From: Streptomyces sp. NK15101
GTDB taxonomy: Bacteria; Actinomycetota; Actinomycetes; Streptomycetales; Streptomycetaceae
Reading direction: 5' to 3'
NCBI RefSeq assembly: GCF_020400725.1
Contig: NZ_JAINVG010000001.1
Coordinates: 1-64,000 of the forward strand
Length of the DNA: 64,000 bases
The notes below the pieces were generated by a model. That model did not search any database. It was not told the DNA's origin and was given only the letters and a program-made list of their open reading frames with translations. Shown in pieces: positions 46,629 to 56,499 of this stretch (within the stretch, counting starts at the first letter, position 1; each line of letters starts with the position of its first letter). The translations under genes were made by a program, and so were the position numbers.

Positions 46629-46919
46629 TCACCTCGCGAAGCTGCTCACGATGGAGATCAGGATGTAAACGATGATCATCAGAACGAAGAAGGACAGGTC
46701 GAGTGCCACGCCCCCGAGACGCAGCGGCGGGATGAGTCGCCGCAGAAGCTTGAGCGGTGGATCGGTGACAGTGTAGGTGGCCTCAAGGACGACCACCATC
46801 GCCTTACCGGGTTGCCATGAACGGGCGAACTGGAAGACGTAGTCCATGACAAGCCTGACGATCAGGAGGACGAGGAAGCACATCAGCACGATGTAGACAA
46901 CCTGTAGTGCGACGCCCAT
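46629..46919 (-). CDS. YggT family membrane protein
   Basis: A 96-aa protein with two or three membrane segments (near residues 4-24, 38-50 weak, and 68-90) and the family motif DPPLKLLRRLIPP with LGGVALDLSFF. In several bacteria it sits in the dcw cluster between sepF and divIVA, as here. Exact role unknown; division or osmotic functions are suggested for the family. Confidence 0.92.
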   Translation of the reverse strand: MGVALQVVYIVLMCFLVLLIVRLVMDYVFQFARSWQPGKAMVVVLEATYTVTDPPLKLLRRLIPPLRLGGVALDLSFFVLMIIVYILISIVSSFAR

Positions 46920-46960
46920 CCCGCGTTTCCCTCTCCCCTGGCTTTCGTGCTCTCGCTTGT

Positions 46961-46979
46961 CCGGCCGCTTCGCGGCCGG
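46961..46979 (-). terminator. Small hairpin between sepF and yggT
   Basis: CCGGCCGC-TTC-GCGGCCGG, a perfect 8-bp stem in the sepF-yggT gap. It may attenuate or process the transcript. Confidence 0.45.
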
Positions 46980-46999
46980 TCCGTCCGGTTCTCGTGTTC

Positions 47000-47620
47000 T
47001 CAGCTCTGGTTGAAGAATCCGCCCTCTGCGATCCGGGCCTTGTCCTCCGCCGTGACATCGACGTTAGCAGGCGACAACAGGAACACCTTCTGCGTTACGC
47101 GCTCAATGCTGCCATGGAGCCCGAAGACCAGTCCGGCGGCAAAGTCGACAAGTCGCTTCGCGTCCGTGTCGTCCATCTCCGTGAGGTTCATGATCACCGG
47201 GGTGCCCTCACGGAAGTGTTCCCCGATGGTACGGGCCTCGTTGTAGGTCCGCGGATGCAGCGTGGTGATGCGGTACGGCTCCCGCTCGGACACGACCTTG
47301 GGCATGATCACCGGTGCGTTCTTCTCCAGGCTCGGGCGTTCGGGTGTGATGGATGCCACGGGGGCAATTCGGGCCGGACGTCCGCTTTCGGCGAGTACCG
47401 GGACGGAATGGGCGACCGGCTCCCGGGGGGCCGGGGGCTGCGCCACCCGCACCGGCTCCTCGCGCTCCACCTGACGCGGGGGGGTGTGGCGCCGGTCGCG
47501 CTCGGGCTCCGGCTCCAGCTCGGGTTCGAAGTCGTCGTCGGGGTCGAAGCCCCGGCCGTCGTACCCATCGTCCTCCACGAGGCCGAGGTAGACCGCCATC
47601 TTGCGCATCGCGCCGGCCAT
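47000..47620 (-). CDS. sepF: Cell division protein SepF
   Basis: A 206-aa protein. Residues 1-15 ([15 protein letters not shown]) form the amphipathic membrane-targeting helix; an acidic/Pro-rich linker follows; the C-terminal DUF552 domain (about 110-195) includes [43 protein letters not shown]. SepF anchors and bundles FtsZ; with no ftsA in this cluster it is the expected membrane anchor. The 122-bp gap upstream could carry its own promoter. Confidence 0.96.
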   Translation of the reverse strand: MAGAMRKMAVYLGLVEDDGYDGRGFDPDDDFEPELEPEPERDRRHTPPRQVEREEPVRVAQPPAPREPVAHSVPVLAESGRPARIAPVASITPERPSLEKNAPVIMPKVVSEREPYRITTLHPRTYNEARTIGEHFREGTPVIMNLTEMDDTDAKRLVDFAAGLVFGLHGSIERVTQKVFLLSPANVDVTAEDKARIAEGGFFNQS

Positions 47621-47742
47621 TCTCTGAGTCCTCCGCTCTGTGGTGGATCGGCCTTGTCACCAAGTGCCGGCGATCCACGGGCCATGCCGCCGTTCTGCGG
47701 AATGACCATATTTTCTGCTGTGGTCCGACTTGCTTCGCGACG

Positions 47743-48462
47743 TTACCCGAGCTTCGGGCGGACACCGAGTACCGCCGTACCGACGCGTACGTGTGTCGCC
47801 CCGGCGGCGACGGCCTCCTCGAGGTCCGCGCTCATCCCCGCCGACACCATGTTCGCAGCCGGACGGGTCGCGCGCAGGACAGTCGACAAATCCATCAGCC
47901 GCTCGAAGGCCGCGCGTTGCCGGCCGGCGTACTCCCCGGCGAGCGGGGCGACGGTCATCAGTCCGTCGAGCCGCAGCCCGGGCGCGGCGTCGACGGCCGC
48001 GGCCAACTCCTCGATCCCGTCCGGGGCGACACCGCCGCGGTCCCCCCGCTCGCCGGACTCGGCGTCGAGCGCGACCTGGAGGAGGCAGCCGAGTTCGCGG
48101 CCCGCCTTCTCCGCGGCCGCGGAGAGCGAGGAAACGAGCTTCAAGCGGTCGACGGACTGCACCACATCGGCATAACCCACCACGGATCTGACCTTGTTGG
48201 TCTGCAACTGACCCACGAAGTGCCAGGTCAGATCAAGATCGACACAGGCGGCCGCCTTGGGGGCGGCGTCCTGGTCCCGGTTCTCGGCGACGTGCCGCAC
48301 CCCGAGCTCGTGCAGGAGTCTGACGTCGCTCGCGGGGTAGGTCTTGGTGACCACGATCAGCGTCACCTCCTCCCGCTCGCGCCCGGCGGCGGCGCACGCG
48401 GCGGCGATGCGCTCCTCCACCGCCGCGAGATTCGCGGCGAGTTCCGACTTGCGATCCGTCAT
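47743..48462 (-). CDS. PLP homeostasis protein (YggS/PLPBP family)
   Basis: A 239-aa barrel with PLP lysine in VTLIVVTKTYPASD and the motifs WHFVGQLQTNK and MVSAGMSADLEEAV. Such proteins buffer pyridoxal phosphate and have no known catalytic turnover. It overlaps pgeF by 4 bp and sits between pgeF and sepF, the conserved dcw order. Confidence 0.95.
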   Translation of the reverse strand: MTDRKSELAANLAAVEERIAAACAAAGREREEVTLIVVTKTYPASDVRLLHELGVRHVAENRDQDAAPKAAACVDLDLTWHFVGQLQTNKVRSVVGYADVVQSVDRLKLVSSLSAAAEKAGRELGCLLQVALDAESGERGDRGGVAPDGIEELAAAVDAAPGLRLDGLMTVAPLAGEYAGRQRAAFERLMDLSTVLRATRPAANMVSAGMSADLEEAVAAGATHVRVGTAVLGVRPKLG

Positions 48463-49199
48463 GTCTCTTCTCGGTCCAACCAGACATATCCCGCGAGTCG
48501 CCCTGTGGTGCGATCGCGGCGGTACGAGTAGTGGTCGCGCGATTCCAGGGTGCAGACCCCGGCGTCCTCGATGTCCCGGACACCGAGGCGCACCAGTTGC
48601 GCGCGCACCCCGGCGGCGACGTCGACGGCGGGGGTTCCCCAGGAGGTCTCCGCGTGCGCGGCGGGTTCGACGGCCGCGACCTCGGCGCGCATCGTCTCCG
48701 GCACCTCGTAGCACCGGCCGCAGACGGCGGGTCCGGTCCGGGCGACGATCCGGGCGGGTTCGGCGCCGAGCTTCGTCATCGCCGCGACGGCGGCGGGGAC
48801 GACTCCGGCGACCATTCCGGGCCGCCCGGCGTGGGCGGCGGCCGCGACCCCGGCGACCGGATCGGCGAGGAGGACGGGGACGCAGTCCGCGGTGAGCACG
48901 GCGAGGGCGAGTCCGGGCCGGGCGGTGACGACGGCGTCGACGGCCGGGACGTCCGCGTCCCCCCACGGTCCGTCGACCTCGACGACGTCCGCGCCGTGCA
49001 CCTGGTTCATCCAGACCACCCGCGCCGGGTCGAGCCCGAGGGCTCCGGCGGCGGCGGCCCGGTTGGCGCGTACGGCCGCCGGCTCGTCCCCCACCGCTCC
49101 GCCGAGGTTGAGCTCCTCGTACGGAACGGCGCTCACCCCGCCCCACCGGTCGGTGAAGGCGAAGTGGGCGCCGTTCGCGTCGAAGCGATGTCCTATCAC
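48459..49199 (-). CDS. pgeF: Peptidoglycan editing factor / laccase-domain protein
   Basis: A 246-aa YfiH-type protein. Its metal/catalytic residues are visible: NQVHGADV (His), [10 protein letters not shown] (Cys) and [15 protein letters not shown] (His). PgeF removes misincorporated residues from peptidoglycan precursors in E. coli; the family also acts on purine nucleosides. It overlaps the ftsZ stop and the yggS start by 4 bp each. Confidence 0.94.
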   Translation of the reverse strand: MIGHRFDANGAHFAFTDRWGGVSAVPYEELNLGGAVGDEPAAVRANRAAAAGALGLDPARVVWMNQVHGADVVEVDGPWGDADVPAVDAVVTARPGLALAVLTADCVPVLLADPVAGVAAAAHAGRPGMVAGVVPAAVAAMTKLGAEPARIVARTGPAVCGRCYEVPETMRAEVAAVEPAAHAETSWGTPAVDVAAGVRAQLVRLGVRDIEDAGVCTLESRDHYSYRRDRTTGRLAGYVWLDREET

Positions 49200-50410
49200 T
49201 TCAGGAAGTCCGGGACGTCCAGCTCCTCGGCCTGGCTGTCCGCGTACGGACGGGCCGGCGGGACCACCGGCGGGACGGACGCCAGCGGGGACTCGTTGAC
49301 GACCGGGGCGGGCTCGACCGGGGCCGGGGCCGGCTCCTCGCGCGGGGCGACCGTGCCGAGGCCGCCCAGCGGGCGGGGGGTCTCGGTGACGCGGGGCGCC
49401 GGGGCCGGCTCCTCGCGCTTGGCAGAGACCGAGCCGATGATGTTGTCCCGGCGGGCCGGCGGCTGGCCGCCGTCGAAGCCGGCCGCGATGACGGTGACCC
49501 GGACCTCGTCGCCGAGGGCGTCGTCGATGACGGCGCCGAAGATGATGTTGGCCTCGGGGTGGGCCGCCTCGCTGACCAGCTGCGCGGCCTCGTTGATCTC
49601 GAAGAGGCCGAGGTCGCTGCCGCCGGAGATGGAGAGCAGCACGCCGCGGGCGCCGTCGATGGAGGCCTCCAGGAGCGGCGAGGAGATCGCCATCTCGGCC
49701 GCCGCCACCGCGCGGTCGTCGCCGCGGGCGGAGCCGATGCCCATGAGCGCCGAACCGGCCTCGGACATGACCGACTTCACGTCGGCGAAGTCGAGGTTGA
49801 TCAGACCCGGGGTGGTGATGAGGTCGGTGATGCCCTGGACACCGCTCAGGAGGACCTGGTCGGCCGACTTGAAGGCGTCGAGCACGGAGACCTGGCGGTC
49901 CGAGATCGAGAGCAGCCGGTCGTTCGGGATGACGATGAGGGTGTCGACCTCTTCGCGGAGCTCGGCGATGCCGTCCTCCGCCTGGTTGGCGCGCCGGCGG
50001 CCCTCGAAGGTGAACGGCCGGGTGACCACACCGATCGTCAGGGCGCCGAGCGAGCGCGCGATGTTGGCGACGACGGGCGCGCCGCCGGTGCCGGTGCCGC
50101 CGCCCTCGCCTGCGGTGACGAAGACCATGTCGGCCCCCTTGAGGACCTCCTCGATCTCCTCACGGTGGTCCTCTGCCGCCTTGCGACCGACGGCCGGGTT
50201 GGCCCCGGCCCCGAGGCCGCGGGTGAGTTCACGGCCGACGTCGAGCTTGACGTCGGCGTCGCTCATCAACAGCGCTTGCGCGTCGGTGTTGATCGCGATG
50301 AACTCGACGCCCTTGAGACCGACCTCGATCATTCGGTTGATGGCATTGACACCACCGCCGCCGACACCGATGACCTTGATGACTGCGAGGTAGTTCTGCG
50401 GTGCTGCCAC
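49196..50410 (-). CDS. ftsZ: Cell division GTPase FtsZ
   Basis: A 404-aa tubulin homologue that assembles the septal ring. The GTP signature is [16 protein letters not shown]; the T7 loop [15 protein letters not shown] completes the GTPase of the next subunit; the C-terminal tail ends [10 protein letters not shown], the SepF-interaction peptide. The linker (about 320-390) is Pro/Glu/Ala-rich. In Streptomyces it is needed for sporulation septa but not for growth. Its own control region lies upstream (50411-50688). Confidence 0.98.
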   Translation of the reverse strand: MAAPQNYLAVIKVIGVGGGGVNAINRMIEVGLKGVEFIAINTDAQALLMSDADVKLDVGRELTRGLGAGANPAVGRKAAEDHREEIEEVLKGADMVFVTAGEGGGTGTGGAPVVANIARSLGALTIGVVTRPFTFEGRRRANQAEDGIAELREEVDTLIVIPNDRLLSISDRQVSVLDAFKSADQVLLSGVQGITDLITTPGLINLDFADVKSVMSEAGSALMGIGSARGDDRAVAAAEMAISSPLLEASIDGARGVLLSISGGSDLGLFEINEAAQLVSEAAHPEANIIFGAVIDDALGDEVRVTVIAAGFDGGQPPARRDNIIGSVSAKREEPAPAPRVTETPRPLGGLGTVAPREEPAPAPVEPAPVVNESPLASVPPVVPPARPYADSQAEELDVPDFLK

Positions 50411-50688
50411 GTCGAAGGCCTCTCGCCTCGAGTTACGTGTCGTCGCTGCGCGGTTGGTCGCGCCGCTCCGACGGATGCCGATTGGGACGGTCCGAAACGC
50501 CGACCCGAACCCTAACGTTGAAGTTTAGGGTTACCAGTGTCTCTGTTCGCTGGACTCTTCCGAACAGGACACTAAGTCGACAAGTGGCGCACGTTCAACG
50601 AACACGCCGAACCTCCCGTTTTTCTTTTCACCCTATGTGATCACCCGTAGCGCTGGCCAACCAGGGTGCTGGCCAGCGGAGATGGCCG
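50411..50688 (-). promoter_or_regulatory. ftsQ-ftsZ intergenic control region with two inverted repeats
   Basis: 278 bp with no gene. AACCCTAA-N9-TTAGGGTT (50508-50532) and GTGTC-T-CTGTTCG ... CGAACAG-GACAC (50537-50572) are strong inverted repeats; the latter includes two GACAC elements in opposite orientation, the core reported for the sporulation regulator WhiA. The region is AT-richer than its surroundings (TTTTTCTTTTC near 50620). In Streptomyces the ftsZ upstream region carries developmentally controlled promoters. Confidence 0.65.
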
Positions 50689-51492
50689 TCAACTCCCGGA
50701 CGAGGCGGGTGCCGTGGGAGCACTTACGTCGAAGTGCCCCGCTTTGGGGCTCGCCTTCATGAGGGCGGTCAGCACCCGGGCCTTGACCGGGCCGTACTCC
50801 CCACTGCCCCAGAAGACCGTTCGGCCCCCGGCCAGCTCCAGGGTGACGGAGTCGTACGAGGTGATGCGCACGACACGAGCGTCCCGGGCGACCTCTGGCG
50901 GGAGTTCGCCACGGACGCGGACCGCCTCTCGGAGGAGCCGGTCCGCGCCGAAGCGCCGGAGGCTCGGCGAGGCGGCACTGTCGAGGACGAGCCGGGGGAC
51001 GCCGCGCGGAGCCGTGTCGACGGTGGCGAACCGCATGCCCGTGGAGTCCACCTCGGTGAACTTTCCGCCCTTTTCGACGAGCAGGACGGGTTGCCGTTCC
51101 GTCACTTTCAGCCCGATTCCGTGCGGCCACGACCGCACGACGTCGATCGACTCGATCCGCGGCAGCCGCTGCCGGAGCCGGGCCTCGATCGCGTCGGCGT
51201 CGACGGTGACGAGCGGGGCGCCCATCGGGACGGCGGCGACCGCCTCGACCTCGGCCGGCTTCAGGACCCGGGTGCCGGAAGTCTTCACATCTTCCACACG
51301 GAACCAGGACGATCCGTAGAGCGCCCAGGCCCCGCCGGCCACGAGCGCGACGAGGCCGAGCGCCACGAGGAGCACCCTGGGGGCAGGTACCCGGAACTGG
51401 TGGTTCCGGGTGCTGGCGCCGGACGACCGCCCCGACGACCCCTTCGACTTGCTGGTACCGCTCTTCTCCGCGGTCGTCGGTCCGGCTGCCAC
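50689..51492 (-). CDS. ftsQ: Cell division protein FtsQ
   Basis: A 267-aa bitopic protein. A Ser/Lys/Gly-rich cytoplasmic tail (1-35), a membrane segment at about 40-60, then the POTRA domain (WFRVEDVKTSGTRVLKPAEV) and FtsQ/DivIB beta domain (IESIDVVRSWPHGIGLKVTERQPV). It links cytoplasmic and periplasmic division proteins. Starts 27 bp after murG; murC, often found between them, is absent. Confidence 0.95.
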   Translation of the reverse strand: MAAGPTTAEKSGTSKSKGSSGRSSGASTRNHQFRVPAPRVLLVALGLVALVAGGAWALYGSSWFRVEDVKTSGTRVLKPAEVEAVAAVPMGAPLVTVDADAIEARLRQRLPRIESIDVVRSWPHGIGLKVTERQPVLLVEKGGKFTEVDSTGMRFATVDTAPRGVPRLVLDSAASPSLRRFGADRLLREAVRVRGELPPEVARDARVVRITSYDSVTLELAGGRTVFWGSGEYGPVKARVLTALMKASPKAGHFDVSAPTAPASSGS

Positions 51493-51519
51493 CTGGCGCC
51501 TCCTGCCCTCACCCTCCCG

Positions 51520-52605
51520 CTAGCGGGAGGCGATCGCCTCGTACACCATGCCGACGAGCAGGTCGTCGGCGTCCCGGCGGCCGAACTCGGCGGCGGCGCG
51601 GGACATCTCGTACAACCGGTGCGGATCGGCCAGTACGGGCAGGACGTTGCCCTGCACCCACTGCGGCGTCAGCTCCGCGTCGTCGACGAGGAGCCCGCCG
51701 CCCGCCTTGACCACCGGCTGGGCGTTGAGCCGCTGTTCGCCGTTGCCGATGGGCAGCGGGACGTACGCGGCGGGCAGCCCGACGGCGGAGAGCTCGGCGA
51801 CGGTCATCGCGCCCGCGCGGCAGAGCATCATGTCGGCCGCGGCGTACGCGAGATCCATCCGGTCCACGTACGGTACCGGCACGTACGGCGGCATACCGGG
51901 CATGTTGTCGACGCGCGGCATCTCGTTCTTCGGGCCGACCGCGTGCAGGATCTGGATGCCGGAGCGCTGGAGGACCGGGGCGATCTGCTGGATCACCTCG
52001 TTGAGCCGCCGGGCGCCCTGGGAGCCGCCGGAGACGAGCAGCGTCGGCAGGTTCGGGTCGAGGCCGAAGGCGGCGCGCGCCTCGGGCCTCATCCGCGCCC
52101 GGTCGAGGGTCGCGATGGTGTGCCGCAGCGGGATGCCGATGTAACGGGCGTTGCGCAGCTTGCTGTCCGGGGTGGCGACGGCGACCCCGGCCGCGTACCG
52201 CGAACCGATCTTGTTGGCCAGACCGGGCCGGGCGTTGGCCTCGTGGACCACGATGGGCACCCCGAGGCGCTTGGCCGCCAGATAGCCGGGCAGGGCCACG
52301 TAGCCGCCGAAGCCGACCACGCAGTCCGCCTTGGTGCGCTCCAGGACCTGCTCTGCCGCCTTGATCGTGCCGCGCAGCCGTCCGGGGACGGTGATCAGCT
52401 CGGGGGTGGGCTTGCGGGGCAGCGGTACGGCGGGGATGAGCGCCAACTCGTAGCCCCGCTCGGGCACGAGCCGGGTCTCCAGACCCTTCTCCGTGCCGAG
52501 CGCCGTGATCCCCACGCTGGGGTCCTGCCTGCGCAGGGCGTCCGCGAGGGCCAGCGCGGGCTCGATGTGGCCGGCGGTCCCCCCGCCGGCGAGTACGACA
52601 TGCAC
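51520..52605 (-). CDS. murG: UDP-GlcNAc:undecaprenyl-PP-MurNAc-pentapeptide transferase
   Basis: A 361-aa GT-B glycosyltransferase that converts lipid I to lipid II on the inner membrane face. The G-loops are GGGTAGHIEPALALA (start) and GFGGYVALPG; the UDP-GlcNAc site includes LLVSGGSQGARRLNE and CRAGAMTVAELSAVGLPAAYVPLP. Length normal. ATG start, 6 bp after ftsW. Confidence 0.97.
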   Translation of the reverse strand: MHVVLAGGGTAGHIEPALALADALRRQDPSVGITALGTEKGLETRLVPERGYELALIPAVPLPRKPTPELITVPGRLRGTIKAAEQVLERTKADCVVGFGGYVALPGYLAAKRLGVPIVVHEANARPGLANKIGSRYAAGVAVATPDSKLRNARYIGIPLRHTIATLDRARMRPEARAAFGLDPNLPTLLVSGGSQGARRLNEVIQQIAPVLQRSGIQILHAVGPKNEMPRVDNMPGMPPYVPVPYVDRMDLAYAAADMMLCRAGAMTVAELSAVGLPAAYVPLPIGNGEQRLNAQPVVKAGGGLLVDDAELTPQWVQGNVLPVLADPHRLYEMSRAAAEFGRRDADDLLVGMVYEAIASR

Positions 52606-52611
52606 CGAAAT

Positions 52612-53952
52612 TCACCGCTCTCCGGACGGGCGCTTCTTGACGCGCCGTCGCATCGACTTCCATCTCTTCCCGGCCCGCTTGCCCCAGCCGGGGCGTCGCA
52701 TGGCCAGGGCCGCTTTCGCGGCGGGTTCCTGTCGCGCGAAGGCGATGAGGAGCCCGACGGCGAACATGGTCGGCAGCAGGGCCGACCCTCCGTAGGAGAA
52801 CAGCGGGAGAGGGACACCGGCGATCGGCAGCAGGCCGAGCACCGCACCGATGTTGATCACGGCCTGAGCCGTGATCCAGGTGGTCACACCTCCCGCGGCG
52901 AACCTCACGAAGGGGTCCTCCGTGCCTCCGGCCACGCGGATACCCGCATAGCCTAGAGCCGCGAACAGGGCGAGTACCGACAGCGTCCCCGCGAGACCCA
53001 GTTCCTCACCGGTGACCGCGAAGATGAAGTCGGTGTGCGCTTCGGGGAGTTGCCCCCATTTCTCGACGCTCGCGCCGAGTCCGGAACCGAACCATCCGCC
53101 CGAGGCCAGAGCATAGATTCCGTGCGCGGCCTGCAGACAGGGGGCTCCCTCGCCACCGGGGTCGGTCGCGCCGATGCAGTCGAAGCGCTTCATCCGGTTC
53201 GAACTCGTCTTGATCAGCAGCACGCCGATCGCGCCGGCCACCGTGAGCACGCCGACGAAGAGCCGGGTGGGCGCTCCGGCCGTCCACAACAGGCCGAAGA
53301 GGATGGCCGCGAGGATGATCGAGGTGCCCATGTCGCCGCCGAGCATGATCAGTCCGAGCAGCATGAAGGCCCCGGGGACCAGCGGCACCAGCATGTGCTT
53401 CCACTGGGTCAGGAGCCGCGTGTCCTGCTTGCGCGCGAGCAGGTCGGCCCCCCACAGGATCAGCCCCAGCTTGCCGAACTCGCTGGGCTGGAGCTGGAAG
53501 GGGCCGCCGAGCGAGATCCAGTTCTGGTTGCCGTTGACCGCGTGCCCTATCCCGGGGATCTGCACGAGGACCATCAGGAAGACCGCGCCGACCAGGATCG
53601 GGTAGGCGAGCGCCCGGTGCAGCTTGACCGGCATCCGCGAGGCGACCAGGAGCAGCCCGGTGCCGAGGAGCGCGGCGAAGAACTGCTTCCGGAAGAAGTA
53701 GGAGGGCACCAGGTCGTAGCGGAGCGCCGTGATCATCGAGGCCGAGTAGACCATCACGAGGCCCAGCGTGGTGATGAGGAGCCCCGCACCGATGATCACG
53801 TAGTACGCCGTCAGAGGCCGGTCCCAGGCCTTGCGGGCCCGCTCGTACAGCCCCCGCACGCCCGTGCCGCGCGGCCGCCGCGGGGTCGCGGGGGCCCGCC
53901 CTCCGCCGCGTGCGGCGGAGGGCCGGCGTGCCCCGGCGATCTTGCTCGGCAT
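52612..53952 (-). CDS. ftsW: Septal peptidoglycan glycosyltransferase FtsW
   Basis: A 446-aa SEDS protein with ten membrane segments and basic, Arg-rich ends. Family landmarks are GNQNWISLGGPFQLQPSEFGKLGLILW (SEDS signature) and GVPLPLFSYGGSALLPTMFAVGLLIAF. It polymerises lipid II at the septum with the transpeptidase FtsI. The N-terminal ~35 residues are a basic Arg/Ala/Gly tail. ATG start, 55 bp after murD. Confidence 0.97.
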   Translation of the reverse strand: MPSKIAGARRPSAARGGGRAPATPRRPRGTGVRGLYERARKAWDRPLTAYYVIIGAGLLITTLGLVMVYSASMITALRYDLVPSYFFRKQFFAALLGTGLLLVASRMPVKLHRALAYPILVGAVFLMVLVQIPGIGHAVNGNQNWISLGGPFQLQPSEFGKLGLILWGADLLARKQDTRLLTQWKHMLVPLVPGAFMLLGLIMLGGDMGTSIILAAILFGLLWTAGAPTRLFVGVLTVAGAIGVLLIKTSSNRMKRFDCIGATDPGGEGAPCLQAAHGIYALASGGWFGSGLGASVEKWGQLPEAHTDFIFAVTGEELGLAGTLSVLALFAALGYAGIRVAGGTEDPFVRFAAGGVTTWITAQAVINIGAVLGLLPIAGVPLPLFSYGGSALLPTMFAVGLLIAFARQEPAAKAALAMRRPGWGKRAGKRWKSMRRRVKKRPSGER

Positions 53953-54007
53953 GGTCGCTGTCCCCTCCAGTCGTGCCCGGTCCGGCCGGACCCTCCCGCT
54001 GGTCGGA

Positions 54008-55432
54008 TCAGGCGTCCCCGGTGGCGGCGAGGGCGCGGACGGCGTCCGCGAAGGCCTCGCCCCGCTTGTTGTAGTTGGTGAACATGTCCATCGAGGCGCA
54101 GGCCGGGGCGAGCAGGACCGTGTCTCCCGGGCGGGCGAGCCGGGCCGCCTCGCGGACCGCCTCGGACATCGCCCCAGTGTCGGTCCGGTCGAGGTCCACC
54201 ACCGGGACCTCCGGGGCGTGTCGCGCCAGGGCTTCGCGGATCAGGGCGCGGTCGGCGCCGATCAGGACGGCCCCGCGCAAGCGCTTCGCCGACCGCTGGA
54301 CGAGCTCGTCGAAGGTGGCGCCCTTGGCGAGGCCGCCGGCGATCCAGACGATCGGGTCGTAGGCGGCCAACGAGGCTTCGGCGGCGTGGGTGTTGGTGGC
54401 CTTGGAGTCGTCGACGTACATGACGCCCTCGACCTCCTCGACCGGTTCGATGCGGTGCGGGTCGGGCCGGAAGGCCTTCAGGCCGTCCCGTACGGCCTTC
54501 GCCTCGACGCCGAAGGCGCGCGCGAGGGCGGCCGCGGCGAGGGCGTTGGCGATGTTGTGCGGGGCCGACGGCTGGACGTCGGCGACCTCGGCGAGCTCCT
54601 GGGCGTTCTTCTGCCGGTTCTCGACGAAGGCGCGGTCGACGAGGATGCCCTCGACGACGCCGAGCTGGGAGGGGCCGGGGGTGCCGAGGGTGAAGCCGAT
54701 GGCCCGGCAGCCCTCCTCGACGTCGGCCTCGCGCACCAGGTCCTCGGTGGCCTTGTCGGCGACGTTGTAGACGCAGGCGATCCGGTTGCCCTCGTAGATC
54801 CGGCCCTTGTCGGCGGCGTACGCCTCCATGGAGCCGTGCCAGTCGAGGTGGTCGGGCGCCAGGTTGAGCACGGCGGCCGAGTGGGCGCGGACGGAGGGCG
54901 CCCAGTGGAGCTGGTAGCTGGAGAGCTCGACGGCGAGGACGTCGTACTCCTGCTCGCCGAGGACGGCGTCGAGGAGCGAGACGCCGATGTTGCCGACGGC
55001 GGCGGTCCGCAGGCCCGCCGCCTCCAGGATCGAGGCGAGCATCCGCACGGTCGTGGTCTTGCCGTTGGTGCCGGTGACCGCGAGCCAGGGCGCCGCTCCG
55101 GGGCCGCGCAGGCGCCAGGCGAGCTCGACGTCGCCCCAGACCTCCACGCCCGCCTCGGCGGCGGCCGCGAAGAGGGGCTTGTCGGGCCGCCAGCCGGGCG
55201 TGGTGACGATCAGCTCGGTGCCGGTCGGCAGGGTGGCCCCGTCGCCGAGGCGGACGGTGATGCCCTCCGCCTCCAGCTCCGCGGCCTGCGCCCTGGAGCG
55301 CTCGTCGTCGCCGTCGTTGACGACGGTCACGAGCGCGCCGCGGGCGTGCAGGACGCGGGCGGCCGGGATGCCGGAGACGCCGAGTCCCGCGACGGTGACC
55401 TTCTTGCCGTTCCAGTCGAGCTGTTCTGTCAC
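54008..55432 (-). CDS. murD: UDP-MurNAc-L-Ala:D-Glu ligase
   Basis: A 474-aa Mur ligase adding D-glutamate. The Rossmann N-domain is [22 protein letters not shown]; the ATP site [15 protein letters not shown]; the central domain [23 protein letters not shown]; the C-terminal [16 protein letters not shown] and [18 protein letters not shown]. The GTG giving [11 protein letters not shown] overlaps the mraY stop by 4 bp and is preferred over an ATG five codons upstream inside mraY. Confidence 0.96.
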   Translation of the reverse strand: MTEQLDWNGKKVTVAGLGVSGIPAARVLHARGALVTVVNDGDDERSRAQAAELEAEGITVRLGDGATLPTGTELIVTTPGWRPDKPLFAAAAEAGVEVWGDVELAWRLRGPGAAPWLAVTGTNGKTTTVRMLASILEAAGLRTAAVGNIGVSLLDAVLGEQEYDVLAVELSSYQLHWAPSVRAHSAAVLNLAPDHLDWHGSMEAYAADKGRIYEGNRIACVYNVADKATEDLVREADVEEGCRAIGFTLGTPGPSQLGVVEGILVDRAFVENRQKNAQELAEVADVQPSAPHNIANALAAAALARAFGVEAKAVRDGLKAFRPDPHRIEPVEEVEGVMYVDDSKATNTHAAEASLAAYDPIVWIAGGLAKGATFDELVQRSAKRLRGAVLIGADRALIREALARHAPEVPVVDLDRTDTGAMSEAVREAARLARPGDTVLLAPACASMDMFTNYNKRGEAFADAVRALAATGDA

Positions 55433-56499
55433 TTTTCCGATGCCCATCCCGCGTAGAAGAGGCCCAGGCCCACGATCACGCACATGCCCTGGATGATCCA
55501 GAAGCGGACGACGACCAGGACCTCGGACCACCCCTTGAGTTCGAAGTGGTGCTGGAGGGGTGCCATCCGGAAGACGCGCTTGCCGGTCAGCTTGAACGAG
55601 CCGACCTGGATGATCACGGACATCGTGATCAGTACGAACAGGCCGCCGAGCAGGGCCAGCAGGAGCTCCGTACGGGAGCAGATGGCGAGACCGGCGAGGG
55701 CGCCGCCGAGGGCGAGCGAGCCGGTGTCACCCATGAAGATCTTGGCGGGCGAGGTGTTCCACCAGAGGAAGCCGAAGCAGGCGCCCATCAGCGCGGAGGC
55801 GACGACCGCGAGGTCGAGCGGGTCGCGGACCTCGAAACAGGCGTTGGGGTTGGTCAGCGTGATCGCGTTGGCACAGGACTCCTGGAACTGCCAGAGCCCG
55901 ATGAAGGTGTACGCGCCGAAGACCATCACCGAGGCGCCGGTGGCGAGGCCGTCCAGGCCGTCCGTCAGGTTCACGCCGTTGGACATGGCCAGGATCATGA
56001 AGAGCGCCCAGACCACGAAGAGCACCGGGCCGATGGACCAGCCGAAGTCCGTGATGAAGGAGAGCTTGTCGGAGGCCGGGGTCTGGCCGCGCGCGTCCGC
56101 GAACTGCAGCGAGAGCACGGCGAAGGCGATGCCGACGATCAGCTGGCCGGCCATCTTCGCCTTGGCCCGCAGACCGAGCGACCGCTGCTTGACGATCTTG
56201 ATGTAGTCGTCGAGGAAGCCCACCAGGCCCATGCCGGCCATGAGGAACAGCACCAGGACGCCCGAGTACGTCGGGTCCTCACCGGTGATGACCTTGGCCA
56301 GCGCGTACGCGATGAGCGTGGCCAGGATGAAGGAGATGCCGCCCATGGTGGGCGTGCCCTTCTTCCCGGCGTGACCGCGCGGGCCGTCGTCACGGATGAA
56401 CTGCCCGTACCCCTTGCGGGCAAGGAGCTTGATCAGCAGCGGCGTGCCGATCAGGGTCAGGAAGAGCCCGATGGCCCCCGCGAAGAGGATCTGCCTCAT
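55429..56499 (-). CDS. mraY: Phospho-MurNAc-pentapeptide-transferase
   Basis: A 356-aa, ten-membrane-segment enzyme that makes lipid I. Motifs: [20 protein letters not shown] (substrate loop), GFLDDYIKI (catalytic Asp pair), [15 protein letters not shown] and [10 protein letters not shown] with [13 protein letters not shown] near the end. Overlaps murF and murD by 4 bp each. Confidence 0.97.
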   Translation of the reverse strand: MRQILFAGAIGLFLTLIGTPLLIKLLARKGYGQFIRDDGPRGHAGKKGTPTMGGISFILATLIAYALAKVITGEDPTYSGVLVLFLMAGMGLVGFLDDYIKIVKQRSLGLRAKAKMAGQLIVGIAFAVLSLQFADARGQTPASDKLSFITDFGWSIGPVLFVVWALFMILAMSNGVNLTDGLDGLATGASVMVFGAYTFIGLWQFQESCANAITLTNPNACFEVRDPLDLAVVASALMGACFGFLWWNTSPAKIFMGDTGSLALGGALAGLAICSRTELLLALLGGLFVLITMSVIIQVGSFKLTGKRVFRMAPLQHHFELKGWSEVLVVVRFWIIQGMCVIVGLGLFYAGWASEK

